This document shows, in pieces, positions 60,688 to 64,000 of a stretch of DNA of 64,000 nucleotides. A model generated the notes under the pieces. That model was not told the DNA's origin and did no database searches. It worked only from the letters and a program-made list of their open reading frames with translations. Source of the stretch: Stictocephala bisonia (lineage: Eukaryota; Arthropoda; Insecta; Hemiptera; Membracidae); NCBI GenBank assembly GCA_035578905.1, contig JAQJVL010000686.1, positions 62,001-126,000 on the forward strand, given 5' to 3'. Numbering within the stretch: position 1 is the stretch's first letter; each line of letters opens with the position of its first letter. A program made the translations under genes and the position numbers.

Positions 60688-61295
60688 AAATTAACGTTAT
60701 TCCCACTCAAATAAATGAAATTCCCCACTAATAATAAATAAGTGACAGACCATTACAAATACAGTCATCTGAAAAAAGAGATTATCATATGCAAAAAAAG
60801 TAAATACATTTTTACTTTTCTTCAAATAACATTTAACATGATACCATTTTTGGTTGGAACTAAGCTGACCAATAAAAACCAGTTCTTTCAAGCCTGAAAG
60901 GAGACAAACTAGCTATAGATATTTGTAGTACTAAGAAAAACCCATATTCGAACAGAATAACTAAGAAATTATGTTAAAAAAGCCTACTGAAAAAGTGCCT
61001 TAATTTTATAGAAACAATTATTTTAGCAAGTTAGAGTATTAATAAATCATTCTCCTGTTCAATACAAATTCACGTCTTAAATTTGGAAGTTAAAATTTGT
61101 TTTCCATTGCAATTTTTTATGTCAAGAGGTAAATATTAAAACTTTTCGGTCTTAACTATACAAATTTTAATTTCGAATACCTTTTAGTAGGGAGAGATTG
61201 TTAATTAAGACAGTTCCCGTCACCAGGATAGTTAAGGAAGTTTTTGTTGAGTAGGCTTAACGTAGACCCTTAACAGGGGTAAGAACCCCATTGTC
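59975..61295. other. AT-rich stretch up to the gap
   Basis: It contains the long AT microsatellite at 60599-60684. No coding similarity was seen. The last 100 bases before the gap are somewhat G+C-richer. Confidence 0.45.
60599..60684. repeat. (AT)n microsatellite
   Basis: An uninterrupted AT tract of about 86 bp. Confidence 0.98.
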
Positions 61296-61395
61296 NNNNN
61301 NNNNNNNNNNNNNNNNNNNNNNNNNNNNNNNNNNNNNNNNNNNNNNNNNNNNNNNNNNNNNNNNNNNNNNNNNNNNNNNNNNNNNNNNNNNNNNN
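61296..61395. other. Assembly gap (100 N)
   Basis: Exactly 100 N, a conventional placeholder length, so the true distance is unknown. Confidence 0.99.
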
Positions 61396-63218
61396 ACTAT
61401 TTGAATAACCTACATGGATCATACAATGTAACTTTGCACATTTTCTCATTTTTGCGTTTTACGAAAACAAAAAATTATCTCAAAAAACCTAATAGTTTAT
61501 CTAAAAAGTAACAACCATTTATTTTATAGTGCACTAAATAATAAACATTTTGGTTATCTTGGAATTATGTTTAAAAATTTTAGTAGTTCCGAAGGAGTTT
61601 TATAGCGTAAAAGTTACGTATATTTTAAAAATATTTTCAACTTTTCTTGACAATAACTATTTAATAAATTTGTTTATAAGCTTTGTTGGTAGTATGTAAA
61701 ATGTTACAGTTATTTGGAAAGAAAATGATATGATAAAAATTTACATTTTGAGCAGCTTTAGATTTTTTTATGATTTAAAAAAAAAGGCTTGCGAAGCGGC
61801 GAAAAAAAGGACTAGAAGTTGGGAGCACATAATAGATCAGTCATTACTCATGATATAGGATTAAAATGGAGTTACGAGTGTTTTTTTGAGATCAAATTTA
61901 GTAATATTTCTTATATAACTATTCTTTTTTGATAGTTTTAATTTTTTTGTTTTTATTTAGATAACGCTTAAATCCACTATCCCATAGTTCTACAGGCAGT
62001 GATGTGCACTATTATTCAACGAGTGAACTACCGAATATTGGCTCAGTTGGGATTCGATCCTTAGACACTTGCATCTACAGTCCGAAGCTTTAGCTTACTG
62101 AGCCACCACGCTGGCATATATATTCTGTTGTGTATAAATATTTGGAAAGGTACGAGTTGAAACGTCTTTTTTAATTAATAAATAATAATAATAATTATTG
62201 TTGAAAGATGTTGTTATATTATATATATAAATTTTAACAGGGAGTAATGCAATTAATGTGAAATCAAATTTCCATACCGTTTTCATTATCTAAAACTTTT
62301 TCTATCAGCCTCGGGCAAAAACTGTTACGTATAGTGTATATGGTCTTTCAAAACTGTTATTTTTGGATTAGTAACAGTTCGCAAATACTGGAAACACCTG
62401 TTCGTTCGAAACGTGAACATTATCGAAGTGCTTTTGAGCGTTTGCATTTGCTGATATATTTCTTCATTATGTTTTCTATCTGAACTCTTTTGAGTATAAA
62501 GGCGATTTCTTCATTCAATTTACATAAAGTGCTTATTTTTAGTTCTGCATGCAATCAGTACAGTTTGGCTTCAAATGTACTTCCTATATTAGTTAAAAGT
62601 AAATGGAAAAAGATATCAAAGAAGAATCTCCTATTCTTATCATTACGTTTTGTTTGTACTACAGGCAATATTAGTTATAAACCATGTTTGTAATTAAAAT
62701 ATTCAGTTTAACAGGGCGTAATCCAAATTACAGATTTTAACAATTTGTGTATGGATTTATTCACTTCACTAAATTAAATTATAACATTGAACAAATTTTT
62801 AAAATAATTATGTTAAACTTATTTGATAGTTCAATTATGATTATTTTGCTACGTCTTTAAGTTATTGTTACTACAATTTATGCATTATATATATTTACTA
62901 CCGGTTCAAAAGGTACTAAGTTATGAATTACTTTTTAAAAAATTATTTGCAGCCACAACGTACACTATTCATAGTACAAACTTGATTAATACTACTGTTG
63001 TAATTTGTTTTTAAATTGCTTTAAAAACCTTTCCAAATGTGTGGTTCACCTCAACGGGTCTTGCATTATTGTTTATATTTGTTTGTGGACTATAATTTTT
63101 ATTATATTTCGGTAAGTTTAAACATTGTTATATGCTAATCAGTTACTGCCAATGACCATTATAACTTACAGGACCTTATCAGTAAAGCTTCAAAGATAGC
63201 ACTTAACTTCAATGTAAT
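61396..63218 (-). repeat. Dispersed ~1.8-kb repeat, copy 2 (inverted; left arm of palindrome)
   Basis: Reverse complement of copy 1 (45837-47655) along its whole length, including the internal SINE. Shared words include CGTTTTACGAAAACAAAAAA near 61,455. It abuts the assembly gap on the left, so its outer end is unseen. On the right it meets copy 3 head to head. Confidence 0.93.
61960..62118 (-). repeat. tRNA-derived SINE in copy 2
   Basis: Minus-strand counterpart of the 46.9-kb SINE: A box TGGCTCAGTAA (62106-62096) and B box GGATCGAATCCC (62060-62049). It sits at the corresponding place within the large repeat. Confidence 0.75.
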
Positions 63219-63219
63219 A

Positions 63220-64000
63220 ATATTACATTGAAGTTAAGTGCTATCTTTGAAGCTTTACTGATAAGGTCCTGTAAGTTATAATGGTCTTGGCAGTAACTGA
63301 TTAGCATATAACAATGTTTAAACTTACCGAATATAATAAAAATTATAGTCCACTAACAAATATAAACAATATTGCAGACAGCCGTTGATGTGAACCACAC
63401 AATTTGGAAAGGTTTTTAAAGCAATTTAAAAACAAATTACAACAGTAGTATTAGATTCAAGTTTTGTACTATGAATATTGTACTTTGTGCTGCAATTAAT
63501 TTTTTAAAAAGTAATTCATAACTTAGTACCTTTTGAACCTGTAGTAAATTATATAATGCATAAATTGTAGGAGACAATAACTTAAAGACGTAGCAAAATA
63601 ATCATAATTGTTCTATCAAATATGTTTAACATAATTATTTTAAAAATTTGTTCAATGTTATAAGTTAATTTAGTGAAGTGATTATATCCATACACAATAT
63701 TGTTAAATCTGGTAATTTGGATTTCGCCCTGTTAATCTGTAATATTTTATTTACAAACATGGTTTATAACTAATTTTGCTGTAGTACAAACAAGATACGT
63801 AATGATAAGAAATAGGAGATCTTCATTTGATATCTTTTTCATTTTACTTTTAACTAATATAGGAAGTACATTTGAGCAACTGTACTGATTGCATGCAGAA
63901 CTAAATTAAGCACTTTATGTAAATTGATGAAGAAATCGCCTTTATACTCAAAAGTGTTCTATAGAAAACATAATGAAGAAATATATCAGCAAATGCAAAC
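63220..64000 (+). repeat. Dispersed ~1.8-kb repeat, copy 3 (direct; right arm, runs off window)
   Basis: Collinear with 45837-46620. The junction with copy 2 is CAATGTAATA-A-TATTACATTG, a palindrome with a single central base at 63219. The arms differ by scattered substitutions and small indels (for example TGGTCATTGG against TGGTCTTGG), so they are not exact mirror images. Confidence 0.94.

Overview
The window reads as AT-rich non-coding animal DNA, most likely from an arthropod and plausibly an insect. The base composition is roughly 70% A+T by eye. There are no operons, ribosome binding sites or dense open frames. The recognisable coding sequence is almost all transposable-element debris: non-LTR reverse transcriptases and a mariner-superfamily transposase of a type common in arthropod genomes. 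The species cannot be named from the sequence. I found no complete host gene. The only host-exon candidate is a weak one near 1.1 kb on the minus strand.

Layout. 1-15 kb: AT-rich sequence with 5S-rRNA-like SINEs (about 4.9 and 12.5 kb), a decayed LINE 3' end (9.0-9.8 kb) and a tRNA-derived SINE (14.0 kb). 15.3-18.8 kb: two very regular tandem arrays (44 bp x 20 and 170 bp x 5) flanking another 5S-like SINE. 21.9-23.9 kb: a 5'-truncated LINE whose 5' half is inverted, flanked by a perfect 16-bp target-site duplication; this is the textbook outcome of twin priming. 26.1-28.6 kb: a dead mariner-like DNA transposon with inverted repeats of about 440 bp. Its transposase is split by a nested LINE 3' end that made a 5-bp duplication. 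29.3-30.2 kb: a solo LTR with a 4-bp duplication. 32-40 kb: a SINE, a TA-flanked MITE, a decayed RNase H domain and a LINE fragment.

40-60 kb is dominated by tandem repeats: a 61-bp array with a trimeric higher-order structure, a 309-bp GA tract, a 1.3-kb 19-bp minisatellite, a 4-kb 28-bp minisatellite and a 62-bp array. Between them lie a nearly intact CR1/L2-like LINE open frame (48.75-51.3 kb) and a cluster of eight copies of a 22-bp palindrome (52.3-53.1 kb). 61.3-64 kb: after a 100-N assembly gap, a dispersed non-coding repeat also present at 45.8-47.7 kb occurs as two head-to-head copies. They form a near-perfect large palindrome with a 1-nt centre at about 63,219.

The elements do not form a pathway. 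They record successive insertions: LINE into transposon, SINE into a repeat before that repeat was duplicated, and LTR-LTR recombination. I did not find a new biological system. The most unusual items are the large palindrome, the 5S-like SINE family, the clustered 22-bp palindromes and the higher-order minisatellites.
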